Part shown: in pieces, positions 34,679 to 44,366 of the stretch
Numbering within the stretch: position 1 is the stretch's first letter
How the letters are laid out: every line of letters begins with the position of its first letter
Origin: Anoxynatronum buryatiense
GTDB lineage: Bacteria > Bacillota > Clostridia > Peptostreptococcales > Tindalliaceae
NCBI RefSeq assembly: GCF_900182905.1
Contig: NZ_FXUF01000018.1
Span: 1-64,000 of the forward strand
Direction of reading: 5' to 3'
DNA: 64,000 nt
Made by a program: the position numbers and the translations under genes
The notes under the pieces: generated by a model
Database searches by the model: none
What the model saw: the letters and a program-made list of their open reading frames with translations, nothing else
What the model was told of the DNA's origin: nothing

Positions 34679-36163
34679 TTACATTGTTGCGTATTTCATA
34701 ATTACTTCCTGGTCGAAGGCTTCTCTTTTCAGCTCTCCGGTGATGGTTCCCTGATTCATGACGTAGATTCTGTCACACATACCCAAAAGCTCCGGCAACT
34801 CTGATGAGACAATGAGAATGGCCTTCCCTTCTCTTGCGATTTGCTGCATCAGTTGGTAGATGGCAAATTTGTTTCCCACATCAATTCCTCTCGTGGGCTC
34901 ATCCATGATCAGCAGGTCAGGTTCCCGCATCATCCATTTGGCAAGAATCACCTTTTGTTGATTCCCCCCGCTCAGTGTTTGGATCAGTGTTTCAAGAGAG
35001 GGTGCTTTGACATCCATTTTTTCGAAGTAATCTCTGTTGGTTTCTTCTTCTTTTTTCCATTGAAGTCTTCCACCAGTGAAAAATTTTTCAAGACTCGCCA
35101 GAGAACCGTTTTCTTTGATACTTCTGACAGGCACGATTCCTGAGCGCTTTCTGTCTTCTGTTATCATTCCAATGCCTGCTGCGATGGCGTCCCGCGGGTG
35201 ATTGATGTTGATCTCCTGTTCCTTCAGGTAAACTGATCCTGAGGTATGTGGATCAAGGCCAAACAGCGCCCGCATCACCTCTGTTCTTCCCGAACCCACA
35301 AGTCCTGCAAAACCTACAATTTCGCCTCTTTTTACATTGAATGTGATTCCCTTAAACTCACCTTCACTCGTAAAGTCTTTGACTTCGAAAATGGTCTGCC
35401 CCACCGCAACCGCTTCCTTGGGATAGACGTTATCAAGCTTTCTGCCCACCATCAGGCGTATGATATTCTCCTCATCCATCTCTTCGATGGGATAGCTGCC
35501 CACGACAGTTCCGTCTCTGAGAATGGTTACTTCATCGGCAATCCTGAAAATTTCATCAAGTTTGTGAGAAATATAGATGATTGACCGTCCCTGATTTCTC
35601 AGCTGTTCAATTTTTTGGAAAAGTGTTTCCACTTCTTTATTGGATATGGAAGATGTCGGCTCATCCATGATGATGATCTGGGCGTCAATGGACAGGGCCT
35701 TTAATATTTCCAGTTGCTGGATTTCTGAAATGGACAACGTTTTCATCAGTTGGGTTGGTTTGAAGGGGAGGTTTTCTCTCTCAAGCAACTCAATGGTGCT
35801 TTTTCTCACTTGTTTCCAGTCGACACGTGCAGAACTCCCAGGGAGCCTTCCGAGAAACAGGTTTTCCTCCACGGTGAGTTCCGGAACAAAGTTAAGCTCT
35901 TGGGCAATCATGGCAATTCCCAACTGTTGTGCATGTTGGGGATGATTGATGGCCACTTTTTCACCATCTATGTGGATATCCCCTGCATCCTGACGATGAA
36001 TTCCGTTGATGATTTTCATCAGGGTGGATTTGCCGGCTCCGTTTTCGCCGCAAAGTGCATGCACTGTTCCTTCTTTTACTTCAAAATGAACACTGTCAAG
36101 GGCTTTAACGCCAGGAAAGGATTTCTCAATTCCTGAAACCTTCAACTTCACTTTCCCCCTCAT
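34679..36163 (-). CDS. Sugar/polyol ABC transporter ATP-binding protein (RbsA/XylG-like)
   Basis: A 494-residue tandem-ABC ATPase. The first domain has Walker A GENGAGKST, a LSISEIQQLEI signature-like helix and IIMDEPTSS; the second has GLVGSGRTE (degenerate Walker A), TLSGGNQQK and LIMDEPTRGID. This is the standard architecture for ribose-class sugar importers. A 103-nt gap separates it from lacI. Confidence 0.95.
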   Translation of the reverse strand: MRGKVKLKVSGIEKSFPGVKALDSVHFEVKEGTVHALCGENGAGKSTLMKIINGIHRQDAGDIHIDGEKVAINHPQHAQQLGIAMIAQELNFVPELTVEENLFLGRLPGSSARVDWKQVRKSTIELLERENLPFKPTQLMKTLSISEIQQLEILKALSIDAQIIIMDEPTSSISNKEVETLFQKIEQLRNQGRSIIYISHKLDEIFRIADEVTILRDGTVVGSYPIEEMDEENIIRLMVGRKLDNVYPKEAVAVGQTIFEVKDFTSEGEFKGITFNVKRGEIVGFAGLVGSGRTEVMRALFGLDPHTSGSVYLKEQEININHPRDAIAAGIGMITEDRKRSGIVPVRSIKENGSLASLEKFFTGGRLQWKKEEETNRDYFEKMDVKAPSLETLIQTLSGGNQQKVILAKWMMREPDLLIMDEPTRGIDVGNKFAIYQLMQQIAREGKAILIVSSELPELLGMCDRIYVMNQGTITGELKREAFDQEVIMKYATM

Positions 36164-36266
36164 GGTGCACCTCCCATTGGTTTTCCATGGAATGGATTAC
36201 GCCTTATAACAGGCTGTTTTAATTTTTTTCTGGCACTTTCTGTCATTTTATTGCTTTGAATCACCC

Positions 36267-37244
36267 TTAGGTTGATCCTGTTGTGTCCCGCCTGATCAGT
36301 TTCACCGGTATAATTCTATTCGCAGTGGAACGGCAGGTTCCATCCATCAGATCTTTCAGGCAATGATAGCTTACCTGGGCGATTTCCTGTGGTGACTGCT
36401 CAATGGTGGTCAGTCTGGGCAAATTCATTTCCGACAAATAGGAGTTATCGAATCCAATGACCTGAAGATCTCCGGGAATGGCGAATCCCTGTCTCCTTAA
36501 ATAACTGATCACGTGAATACAGTTGATATCATTGAACACAAACAGTCCGTCATACATTCTGAAATCCACTTGATTCAGTGCTTTATCCAGGTCTTCCTCC
36601 AAAAGATAGTCGGTGCTCAGCTCCAGCACTTCAACTGCGACGTCTTTATCTGCCGATGCATCGAGAAAACCTTTGCATCTTTCCTCAGGTGCAATAAATC
36701 CTTTGGGTCCCTTAATGTGGATCATCTTTCTGCAGCCCTCTTCATACAGATGTTCAAAGGCCATTCGGCCCCCCTGGTAGTTGTCTGCACTGACTGTGAT
36801 AATCTCATCTGAGATAATGGACTCAAAGGAAATCACCGGAATGGAAAGCTTCTGAATTTTATCCACTGACCTACCCCTTGCAACGATGATGCCATCGACC
36901 CGGTATCCTTTCAGAAGATCCAGCGCATCCTCCTCTTTCTCGGGAATATCTTCGGTAAAGCATAAAACGCAGCCGTAACCATCATCCTGAATTTTGTTGC
37001 CGATAATGGTTGCCATTTCCGAAAAAAACGGGTTCACCAGACTTGGAATGACCAGGCCGATGCTGCCAGATTTCTTGTTGAAAATCGCCTGGGCATTTCT
37101 GTTGGGAACATAATCCATTTCATCAATGACTTTCTGAATGAGTTCAGCAGAGTCTTTACTCACATAGCCTGATGAATTGATGTATCTGGATATGGTGGAG
37201 ATGCTGAGACCTGTGGATTTTGCAATATCTCTGATGGATGCCAC
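36267..37244 (-). CDS. LacI-family transcriptional regulator of the polyol operon
   Basis: A 325-residue repressor: an N-terminal helix-turn-helix (ASIRDIAKSTGLSISTISRYI), a hinge and a periplasmic-binding-like effector domain (IGLVIPSLVNPFFSEMA, VIGFDNSYLSEMNLPRLTTIEQ). The GTG start at 37244 has AGGAGGTG 5 nt upstream. Two palindromic operators sit just upstream, so it likely represses itself and the transport operon. The inducer is presumably the transported pentitol or a product. Confidence 0.95.
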   Translation of the reverse strand: MASIRDIAKSTGLSISTISRYINSSGYVSKDSAELIQKVIDEMDYVPNRNAQAIFNKKSGSIGLVIPSLVNPFFSEMATIIGNKIQDDGYGCVLCFTEDIPEKEEDALDLLKGYRVDGIIVARGRSVDKIQKLSIPVISFESIISDEIITVSADNYQGGRMAFEHLYEEGCRKMIHIKGPKGFIAPEERCKGFLDASADKDVAVEVLELSTDYLLEEDLDKALNQVDFRMYDGLFVFNDINCIHVISYLRRQGFAIPGDLQVIGFDNSYLSEMNLPRLTTIEQSPQEIAQVSYHCLKDLMDGTCRSTANRIIPVKLIRRDTTGST

Positions 37245-37258
37245 TGTTTCACCTCCTG

Positions 37259-37338
37259 TGGAACATGTTCCATAATGAATGAAACATGTTCCATATTTTG
37301 CATGTTATTATCATATACCGATTATCACTATTTGTCAA
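37259..37338 (-). promoter_or_regulatory. lacI operon promoter with two operators
   Basis: On the minus strand TTGACA (37338-37333), a 17-nt spacer and TATGAT (37315-37310) form a strong promoter. Downstream lie TGGAACATGTTCCA (37259-37272, perfect palindrome) and TGAAACATGTTCCA (37280-37293), 21 bp apart (two helical turns). They are probable LacI operators placed to block transcription. Confidence 0.88.
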
Positions 37339-37374
37339 ACAATTTTGACTAAAAATTCTGCTGTGTTCCATTTC

Positions 37375-37468
37375 AAAAGGCAGAGAAGCATCATTGGCTG
37401 ATTCTTCTCTGCCCGGAATGTCGACAGCACATGCTAAAACCGACACCTTCAGCAGGTGCCGGTTTTTT
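37375..37468 (-). terminator. Tandem terminators of the aspA-frd-hdr-flx operon
   Basis: Two minus-strand hairpins follow the CoA-transferase gene: AAAACCGGCACCTGCTGAAGG-type stem at 37436-37467 with TTTT, and GGCAGAGAAG/CTTCTCTGCC at 37379-37413 with TTTT. They separate the operon from lacI. Confidence 0.8.
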
Positions 37469-37481
37469 ATGTTTGAGTTAA

Positions 37482-38978
37482 TCAGGGTTTCATGGTGCCT
37501 GTCTCTTCAAAACGCTGGTGCCAGCTGAGGGCTTCGTGCATGAGCTGGGCCGTATGCCCGGGTTCTTTCATGCCGGCTGCCAGATAATCCCGCAGAGCGG
37601 GACGGTAATCAGGATGGGCGCAGTTTTCGATGACACTTTCTGCCCGCTCCCAGGGGCTGAGGCCCCGCAGATCTGCCAGCCCCTGTTCAGTCACAATCAC
37701 CTTCACGTCATGCTCTGTGTGGTCCACATGGGATACCATGGGAACAATGGCGGAGATGGCGCCGCCTTTGGCCATGGAAGGCGTGGCAAAAATGCTCAGA
37801 TACCCGGCCCGGGCAAAATCGCCGGACCCGCCGATACCGTTCATCATGCGGCGGCCCATGATATGGGTGGAGTTCACATTGCCAAAAATATCAGCCTCAA
37901 TGGCGGTATTCATGGCGATGGAACCAATACGGCGGATGATTTCCGGGTTGTTGCTGATTTCCATGGGACGGAGCATGATCTGATTCCGGTACTTTTCCAT
38001 ATTGGCATATAACCGATCAAATCCATCTGGTGAGAGGGTGAAAGATGTTCCCGATGCAAACCGGAAGGTGCCGTTGTCAAGCAGGTCCAGCACATTATCC
38101 TGGATGACTTCTGAATAAAACACCAGGTTTTTAAAAGGACTGTCTGACATCCCTTTCAGCACCGCGTTGGCCACACTGCCCACACCAGACTGAAGGGGCA
38201 GCAGCTGTTCCGGCAGACGACCTGCCATGACTTCCTGCTGAAAAAAGCTGATGAGGTGACGGGCAATTTGCTGACTGTCTTCATCGGCAGGGGTAAAACT
38301 GATGGGATCATCATCCAGATCAGTGAACACAATGGCTTTGATTTTGGTGGGGTCACAGGGAATGGCAGTGGTGCCGATGCGGTCTTCCGGATTCACCAGC
38401 GGGATGGGCTGCCGGTGGGGTGGATCCTGGGGCTGGTAGATGTCATGCATCCCTTTCAGCGACAGGGGCTTGCGGGTGTTGATTTCCACGATCACCGTCT
38501 CTGCCTGGCTGATAAACACCGGGCTGGCTCCCACAGAGGTGGTGGGCACAATATGTCCCTCTTCGGTTATTTCCAGGGCTTCCACCAGCGCCACATCCAC
38601 TTTTCCATAAAATCCATAGCGGACTTCCTGGGCAAAATGACTGAGATGGATGTCGCTGTAGCGAATGTCACGCTGGTTTAATTTTTTTCGAACCGTTGTG
38701 TTGGTTTGATAGGGCATGCGCCGGTTAATGGCACCGGCTTCCGCCAGGGCGCCGTCCAGCCCTTTGCCCACCGAGGCACCGGTGTACAGGTTGATGCAGC
38801 AGCCTTTTTCCTTTTGGAACCTGGCTGCCAGAGCCGCAGGTACGGCCTTGGGGTAACCCGTCGGTGTAAACCCGCTGGTTCCCAGAGTCATCCCCGAGCG
38901 AATCAGGGTGGCAGCGGCTTCCGCTGTGGTGATGCGGTCTTTCAGTGCTTCGCATTTCATGCGTTCAGAGTGATTCAT
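37482..38978 (-). CDS. Acetyl-CoA hydrolase/transferase family, probable succinate:acetyl-CoA CoA-transferase
   Basis: A 498-residue family I CoA-transferase of the Cat1/SucC type. GTSGFTPTGYPKAVP is near the N terminus, the catalytic-glutamate region is VFYSEVIQD, and the C-terminal half has IGSIAMNTAIEADIFGNVNSTHIMG and GGIGGSGDFARAGYLSIFA. The ATG at 38978 has GGAGG 7 nt upstream; the frame is open to 39008. As last gene of an operon that makes succinate from aspartate, it may activate succinate to succinyl-CoA at the expense of acetyl-CoA, or the reverse. Confidence 0.92.
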   Translation of the reverse strand: MNHSERMKCEALKDRITTAEAAATLIRSGMTLGTSGFTPTGYPKAVPAALAARFQKEKGCCINLYTGASVGKGLDGALAEAGAINRRMPYQTNTTVRKKLNQRDIRYSDIHLSHFAQEVRYGFYGKVDVALVEALEITEEGHIVPTTSVGASPVFISQAETVIVEINTRKPLSLKGMHDIYQPQDPPHRQPIPLVNPEDRIGTTAIPCDPTKIKAIVFTDLDDDPISFTPADEDSQQIARHLISFFQQEVMAGRLPEQLLPLQSGVGSVANAVLKGMSDSPFKNLVFYSEVIQDNVLDLLDNGTFRFASGTSFTLSPDGFDRLYANMEKYRNQIMLRPMEISNNPEIIRRIGSIAMNTAIEADIFGNVNSTHIMGRRMMNGIGGSGDFARAGYLSIFATPSMAKGGAISAIVPMVSHVDHTEHDVKVIVTEQGLADLRGLSPWERAESVIENCAHPDYRPALRDYLAAGMKEPGHTAQLMHEALSWHQRFEETGTMKP

Positions 38979-39054
38979 GTGAATTCCTCCATTTGCTGAT
39001 TCTTTCACGGCGTCTTACCACGGTCAATGCTTCTGACAAAGGACTATTTCTATT

Positions 39055-39876
39055 TTAACAGAAATCACACTTGATTTGTTCCAGTTCCGACAGATAAAAC
39101 ACGGGGCCGTCTTTGCAGATGTAATGCTCGTCCAGATTGCATCGCCCGCATTTACCCACACCGCATTTCATCTTGTATTCCAGGGTGGTGACAATTTGAT
39201 TCGGTTTAAATCCAAGCTTTTCAAGGGTTTGCAGCACGTATTTGATCATAATGGGAGGGCCGCAGGTGATGCCGATGGTGTTTTCAGGACTGGGTGCCAG
39301 GGCTTCCAGATAGGCGGGAACAAAACCCACATGACCATCCCACCCGGAACTTGCCACATCAACGGTCAGATCCACTTTAAAATCGGGGGCTTCCGGCCAC
39401 TGGTTCAGGATATCACGGCGAAAAAGAAGATCATCGGCAGACCGGGATCCATACACCAGTTGAAAAGCATCCGGGTACTCCTCACGACGGTCAAGGGTGT
39501 ACTGCACCAACGACCGAAGGGGTGCCAGGCCAATGCCGCCGCCAATGAACAGGAGCCGTTTTCCCTTTAAGTCTTCCACGGGAAAATGGTTGCCGTAGGG
39601 GCCCCGAATGCCCACCTGGTGCCCCACTTCCATCTGATGCAGGGCCTCTGTCAGTTTTCCCACCCGCTTAATGCTGAACTCCAGATAATCTCTGCCGGGG
39701 GGAGACGTGATGGAAAACAGTGCCTCGCCCACTCCCAACAGAGAGAGCATGGCGCATTGTCCCGGCATGTGTGCCATGGGAACTTCAGGACGCACCTGAA
39801 AGGTTTTGACATCGTGACTTTCTGTGAGAATGGTGATCACTTCTCCATTAATGGGTACCAGGGGATTATGCGTCAT
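39055..39876 (-). CDS. flxA: FAD/NAD(P)-binding electron-transfer subunit, FlxA-like
   Basis: A 273-residue ferredoxin-NADP reductase-type protein related to AsrB and the dihydroorotate dehydrogenase electron-transfer subunit. An N-terminal flavin domain (FSITSPPG), an NAD domain with LLFIGGGIGLAPLRSLV and a C-terminal iron-sulfur loop (KCGVGKCGRCN plus the final CDFC) are seen. In Flx-Hdr complexes this subunit oxidises NADH. It overlaps flxB by 11 nt. Confidence 0.88.
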   Translation of the reverse strand: MTHNPLVPINGEVITILTESHDVKTFQVRPEVPMAHMPGQCAMLSLLGVGEALFSITSPPGRDYLEFSIKRVGKLTEALHQMEVGHQVGIRGPYGNHFPVEDLKGKRLLFIGGGIGLAPLRSLVQYTLDRREEYPDAFQLVYGSRSADDLLFRRDILNQWPEAPDFKVDLTVDVASSGWDGHVGFVPAYLEALAPSPENTIGITCGPPIMIKYVLQTLEKLGFKPNQIVTTLEYKMKCGVGKCGRCNLDEHYICKDGPVFYLSELEQIKCDFC

Positions 39877-40930
39877 GGCGGTCGCCTCCTATCCGATTCA
39901 GCACCGTGTCCATGGATATACCCACCGGACAGGCGTCACCACAGCGTCCGCAGCCCACACAGGCCAAGGGACCCTGCTTTTTGACAAAATAGTTGAGTTT
40001 ATGGAAGAAACGGTTTTGAATCCTGTCTTTTCGGTGCGGCCGCGGGTTGTGACCACCGGCCATATTGGTGAAACTGGTGAACATGCAGGAATCCCAGGTG
40101 CGGTATCGTTCACCGGCTTCCTGCCCCTGTCTGCTGAAGTCGCGGATATCATAACAATGGCAGGTGGGGCAGTAATAGGTACAGGTGGCACAGCCCAGGC
40201 AGCGCATGGCCAGTTCTTCCCAGAGGGGATGTTCAAAAAGGGTGTCCATCTGATCTTTTACTTCCTGAGGAGAAAGGGGCTTCTCCCCAGGCGGCACCGC
40301 CTGCCAGGGAATCTCTGTTACCGCCACTGCCTCTCCTTCAGTGCCACACTTCATCATTTCTTCAAGAAAGGTTTCCCCGGCCGGCGTCAGGGATTTAAGA
40401 TACAGGGGTTCGGCGGCATCTGCCGTCTCCTGGTACATGGTCACATCTGCCGCCGGATTGATGCGGTCAACACCAAAGGATTCACATCGGCAATAGGTTC
40501 CCTGCTGTCGGCAGGGAGCCGCCAGAATCAAGGTTTTGGCTCTTTTTTCTGCATACAGTGTATCCACCGGATCTGCCAGAAACACCCTGTCGATGAGATT
40601 CAAACTTTCCAAGTCGCAGGCTTTTGCCCCCACCAAAATTTGCGACATCATCTCTCCCGGTGTTTCCATCACCATGCGGCCTTCTTCTTTTCGGTAGGTG
40701 AGATAGGTTTCGGTATCAGGAAAGAACAAAGATTTGATGCTGTTTCTCAGGGGTTTTTCCTGGAATGTGAGGGCCGTCATTTGAGCCAGATCCACTTTGT
40801 TCAGGGACCCCAGCGGCACATGACCTTCTTTTCCCTCTTCTGAAACGGGAACAAATACCTGCTTTTCCCCCAGCCCTTGTTGCAGGTAATGAATCAACAT
40901 TTCATACCCGGGCAGTTTCACCATCATCAT
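39866..40930 (-). CDS. flxB: 4Fe-4S dicluster protein, FlxB-like
   Basis: A 354-residue AsrA/FlxB-type protein. The N-terminal 200 residues form the AsrA-like domain with VGAKACDLESLNLIDRVF and a CRQQGTYCRC pattern; two ferredoxin motifs follow, CLGCATCTYYCPTC and CVGCGRCGDACP. It likely relays electrons between FlxA and FlxC/FlxD. It overlaps flxC by 4 nt at its start. Confidence 0.85.
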   Translation of the reverse strand: MMMVKLPGYEMLIHYLQQGLGEKQVFVPVSEEGKEGHVPLGSLNKVDLAQMTALTFQEKPLRNSIKSLFFPDTETYLTYRKEEGRMVMETPGEMMSQILVGAKACDLESLNLIDRVFLADPVDTLYAEKRAKTLILAAPCRQQGTYCRCESFGVDRINPAADVTMYQETADAAEPLYLKSLTPAGETFLEEMMKCGTEGEAVAVTEIPWQAVPPGEKPLSPQEVKDQMDTLFEHPLWEELAMRCLGCATCTYYCPTCHCYDIRDFSRQGQEAGERYRTWDSCMFTSFTNMAGGHNPRPHRKDRIQNRFFHKLNYFVKKQGPLACVGCGRCGDACPVGISMDTVLNRIGGDRHDA

Positions 40931-41943
40931 TTCTTTGCCTCCTTTCCGAAGGGATCAACTTCATGGGCACCGGCACAGGACAGGGGATTGGGAACTTCAT
41001 CAACACCTGGTGTAAAGGCACCATAATGCTGTGTCAGATCCTGAATCAACTTTTGATTCAGCAGGTGAAGGGGAATCCCTTCGGGACACACTCTGGCGCA
41101 CTCACCGCAGCCAACACAGCGGTCTGCCACATGAAAGGCCCGAATAACGTGATAGAACTGATGTTGTGCCGGCTGATTCTTGGCAGCATCCAGATAATCC
41201 GGGTTTTCCCTGTCGAAAATACAACTGCGGCAGGTGCATACAGGGCAGGCATTTCGGCAGCTGTAGCATCGAATGCACCGGTTCAGCTGTTGCATCCAAA
41301 ATGCATGGCGTTCTTCTGCCCCCATTTTTTCAATGGTTTCGATATCACTGAACGCTTCTTTCGGCGGGATGTTTTTTCCCTTAACCAAGGCTTTTTCACC
41401 GCTTCCGGCAATGATCTGATCCACTTCTGTCACCGCCGGGGTGGCATGCTGGCAGGTCAGACAAAAGGGGGAAAGAACCGCTTCATAGGAAAGGGTTTGG
41501 CTCCCTTTTCTGCCCGTCAGTTCCACGCCTTCCGACTGCCAGGTGAGTGTCAGTTGATGGAGAGGCTCCCCTGCCGCTGCTTCCAGTTTTTCCCGGGGTA
41601 TCATCCCCTGACACTGAACCCCCAACACCACCAATTTTTCCCGATCAACACGGCTTTCGCTGATCATCAGGCGCAGCGCCCTTGCGTCGCAGCCTTTCAT
41701 CACCACGGCCACCCGCTTATTCTGGTAGCTTTCTTCCATCAGGTATGGTGCCAGGGCTTTTTCACAGAAAGGGTCCCAGTGAAGCTGGGCTGCTGCCGCC
41801 GGTGTGGTGGCCACAAAAGGCACCGACTGATGAGGCCGTTCTCCTCTGGTGTATCCCAGTACCAGATCCACTTCTCCTGCAGCCAGTAACGCTGCGGCTG
41901 TTTGCTGAATTGACTGAGTGATTGACGCCATTATCGACTGCAT
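40927..41943 (-). CDS. flxC: 4Fe-4S dicluster protein, FlxC-like
   Basis: A 338-residue iron-sulfur protein. The N-terminal FrhB/AsrA-like part contains VMKGCDARALRLMI, and two ferredoxin motifs are at CIRCYSCRNACPVC and CVGCGECARVCP. Paired with FlxB it would carry electrons to FlxD and HdrA. It overlaps flxD by 13 nt. Confidence 0.85.
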   Translation of the reverse strand: MQSIMASITQSIQQTAAALLAAGEVDLVLGYTRGERPHQSVPFVATTPAAAAQLHWDPFCEKALAPYLMEESYQNKRVAVVMKGCDARALRLMISESRVDREKLVVLGVQCQGMIPREKLEAAAGEPLHQLTLTWQSEGVELTGRKGSQTLSYEAVLSPFCLTCQHATPAVTEVDQIIAGSGEKALVKGKNIPPKEAFSDIETIEKMGAEERHAFWMQQLNRCIRCYSCRNACPVCTCRSCIFDRENPDYLDAAKNQPAQHQFYHVIRAFHVADRCVGCGECARVCPEGIPLHLLNQKLIQDLTQHYGAFTPGVDEVPNPLSCAGAHEVDPFGKEAKK

Positions 41944-42365
41944 CTGAGATCCCTCACTTTGTCTGAAGCTCCCATGGCCCTCAACTCCTGGGTAAAGGCT
42001 GTCACAGTTGCCTGAAATTTATCGGCTTCATTGCCTGATATCCATCGAAGCCAGAGACGTTCCGGTGACAGTCCCATGAAATCCATGAGGCTGGTTAGCA
42101 GATGTATGCGTTTGCGGGTGTGGTAGTTACCCGTATCGTAGTGACAGTCTCCCGGATGGCAGCCTGCAATGAGCACACCGTCGGCACCGTTCTGGAAGGC
42201 ACGAAGAATCATGGCCACCTCTACCCGGCTGGAACAGGGTACACGGATAATGCGAATGTTCTCCGGGTATTTCAGGCGGCCGGTACCCGCCAGATCAGCC
42301 CCTGCATAACTGCACCAGTTACAGCAGAAAGCCACTATTTTAGGTTCATAGATTTCGTTCATCAT
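41931..42365 (-). CDS. flxD: MvhD/FlxD-type [2Fe-2S] subunit
   Basis: A 144-residue protein beginning MMNEIYEPKIVAFCCNWCSYAGADLAG, with further cysteines in RVPCSSRVE and GCHPGDCHY, the hallmark of the hydrogenase iron-sulfur subunit MvhD family. MvhD links the NADH- or H2-oxidising unit to HdrA. The ATG at 42365 overlaps the hdrA stop as ATGA, and GGTGG lies 7 nt upstream. The longer open frame to 42464 lies in hdrA and is rejected. Confidence 0.92.
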   Translation of the reverse strand: MMNEIYEPKIVAFCCNWCSYAGADLAGTGRLKYPENIRIIRVPCSSRVEVAMILRAFQNGADGVLIAGCHPGDCHYDTGNYHTRKRIHLLTSLMDFMGLSPERLWLRWISGNEADKFQATVTAFTQELRAMGASDKVRDLRCSR

Positions 42366-44338
42366 AAGCTGTCCACCTCCGCCATTAATTGTCGGCTGGT
42401 GAAGCCGCCCAGATCCATGGCCCCGCTGCGGCATAACCCGGCGCAGGCACCACATCCCTGGCAAAGCGCCCGGTTCACTGTAGCAACGGCACGCTGCCGC
42501 TCTTTACCATGAACCCGCTCCACCACCATTTCCTGACTGATGGCTTCGTAGGGGCACACGGGCTGACACTGCATGCATCCGCTGCACCGGTCTTTTTCCA
42601 CCATGGCCGTGGTGGGAACACTTTTCACCTGCCCCTTGTTAAAGAGGATGATGGCTTTGACCGCTGCCCCGCTGGCCTGGGATACCGCTTCCGGAATATC
42701 TTTGGGGCCATGACAGACACCTGCCAGGTACACCCCCTGGGCCTGGGTTTCCACGGGGCGCAACTTGGCGTGAGCTTCGGTGTAGAAACCGTTCAAATCG
42801 GTGGATATGCCCAGCATGCCTCCCAGGGTTTTGGCATTGGGTTGAGCTTCCATGCTGGTGGCCAGCACCACCAAATCAGCGGCTATCTCCACCTGTCGTT
42901 GCAGGGAACCGTCAAAACCTCTCACCAGCACCCGGTTGTCTGCGTCTCCCAGGGGTTCCACCTTTGATACCTGCCCCCTGAGGTACATGGCCCCTTGCTG
43001 CCGCGCCCGCTCATAAAACTCTTCATAGTTCTTACCGGCGGTGCGCACGTCCATGTAAAAGACATAGCTTTCTGTGCCCGGAAATTTTTCGTTCAACAGC
43101 AGGGTATGCTTGGCGGTGTAAAGGCAGCATACCTTTGAGCAGTACGGGTTGCCGTCATGCCTGTCACGGGAACCCACACACTGGATAAAAACAATGCGCC
43201 GGGGCATTTTCCCATTGGAGGGACGTATCACTTTGCCACTGGTGGGACCGGAGGCATTCAGCATTCGTTCCAGTTCAAGGCTGGTGATCACATCGGGATG
43301 CTGCCCATAGGCATACTCTCCCAGGTGGTCGGGTACTTTCAGTTCATAACCGGTGGCCACCACAATGGCACCATACTGGTTTTCGATCATTTCGTCCTGC
43401 TGCTGGTATTCAATGGCACCTGTTTGGCATACTTTGGCGCAAAGACCACATTTTCCCGTGGCAAAATAAATACAGTTGTCCCTGTCGATCACCGGCTTAT
43501 TGGGTACCGCCTGGGGAAACAGGGTGTACACAGCCTTTCGCTTGCTGCTGCCACAGTCGAACTCATTGGGTACTTTTTTAGGGCACTTGGTGACACAATC
43601 ACCGCAACCATTGCATTTTTCAGGGTTCACACTGGTGGCTTTCTGTTTAATGGTGACATTGAAGTTGCCCACATAGCCAGAAACTGCCGCCACTTCTGCA
43701 TAGGTGTACAGGCGGATATTTTCATGGGTGGCGGCTTCCACCATTTTAGGTGTGAGAATACAGGCGGAACAATCCAATGTGGGAAAGGTTTTGTCAAACT
43801 GTGCCATCTTTCCTCCAATGGACGATTCTTTTTCCACCAGATCCACCGGATAGCCGGCATCAGCGATGTCCAGCGCCGCCTGAATACCTGCGATGCCCCC
43901 GCCAATGACCAGCGCCCGCTTGGTAACAGGAAGCTGGTCTGATGTGAGGGGAATGGCAAAGGCCGTCTTGGCAACCGCTTTTTTCACCAGGTCAATGGCC
44001 TTTACGGTGGCTTTTTCTTTATCAGTATGCACCCAGGAGCAATGCTCCCGAATGTTGGCAATTTCAACATAATAGGGGTTGAGACCTTTGGCGGCCATCA
44101 ATTTTTGAAAAGTGGTTTCATGCATACGCGGTGAACAGGCGGCCACCACCACTCTGTCGAGCCGGTGGGTGTCGATGGCCTGGCCAATTTCCGACTGCCC
44201 CACTTCTGAACACAGATACTGGACATCCTGGGCATAGACGACCTGTGGCATGGTTTTCGCCCGGGCTGTTACCGCATCCACATCCACTGTGTTTTTAATG
44301 TTACTGCCACACCAGCATACAAATACTCCGATTCTCAT
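42362..44338 (-). CDS. hdrA: Heterodisulfide reductase subunit A (bifurcating flavin subunit)
   Basis: A 658-residue full-length HdrA. The N-terminal domain has FVCWCGSNIKNTVD and CSPRMHE; the FAD Rossmann motif is VIGGGIAGIQAALDIA; iron-sulfur motifs include LDCSACILTP, CNGCGDCVTKCP, CGLCAKVCQ, CSGCMQCQPVCP and CQGCGACAGLC. In methanogens and Flx-Hdr bacteria, HdrA carries the FAD that splits electrons between a low-potential ferredoxin and a high-potential acceptor. Overlaps flxD; 28 nt after hdrC. Confidence 0.95.
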   Translation of the reverse strand: MRIGVFVCWCGSNIKNTVDVDAVTARAKTMPQVVYAQDVQYLCSEVGQSEIGQAIDTHRLDRVVVAACSPRMHETTFQKLMAAKGLNPYYVEIANIREHCSWVHTDKEKATVKAIDLVKKAVAKTAFAIPLTSDQLPVTKRALVIGGGIAGIQAALDIADAGYPVDLVEKESSIGGKMAQFDKTFPTLDCSACILTPKMVEAATHENIRLYTYAEVAAVSGYVGNFNVTIKQKATSVNPEKCNGCGDCVTKCPKKVPNEFDCGSSKRKAVYTLFPQAVPNKPVIDRDNCIYFATGKCGLCAKVCQTGAIEYQQQDEMIENQYGAIVVATGYELKVPDHLGEYAYGQHPDVITSLELERMLNASGPTSGKVIRPSNGKMPRRIVFIQCVGSRDRHDGNPYCSKVCCLYTAKHTLLLNEKFPGTESYVFYMDVRTAGKNYEEFYERARQQGAMYLRGQVSKVEPLGDADNRVLVRGFDGSLQRQVEIAADLVVLATSMEAQPNAKTLGGMLGISTDLNGFYTEAHAKLRPVETQAQGVYLAGVCHGPKDIPEAVSQASGAAVKAIILFNKGQVKSVPTTAMVEKDRCSGCMQCQPVCPYEAISQEMVVERVHGKERQRAVATVNRALCQGCGACAGLCRSGAMDLGGFTSRQLMAEVDSL

Positions 44339-44366
44339 GGTTTCCCTCCCCGCCAGTTGTTGGCAT

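Noticed and set aside
39824-40843. 339-codon plus-strand open frame
   Set aside because: Antisense to flxB, which has clear ferredoxin motifs; no ribosome binding site and no domain.
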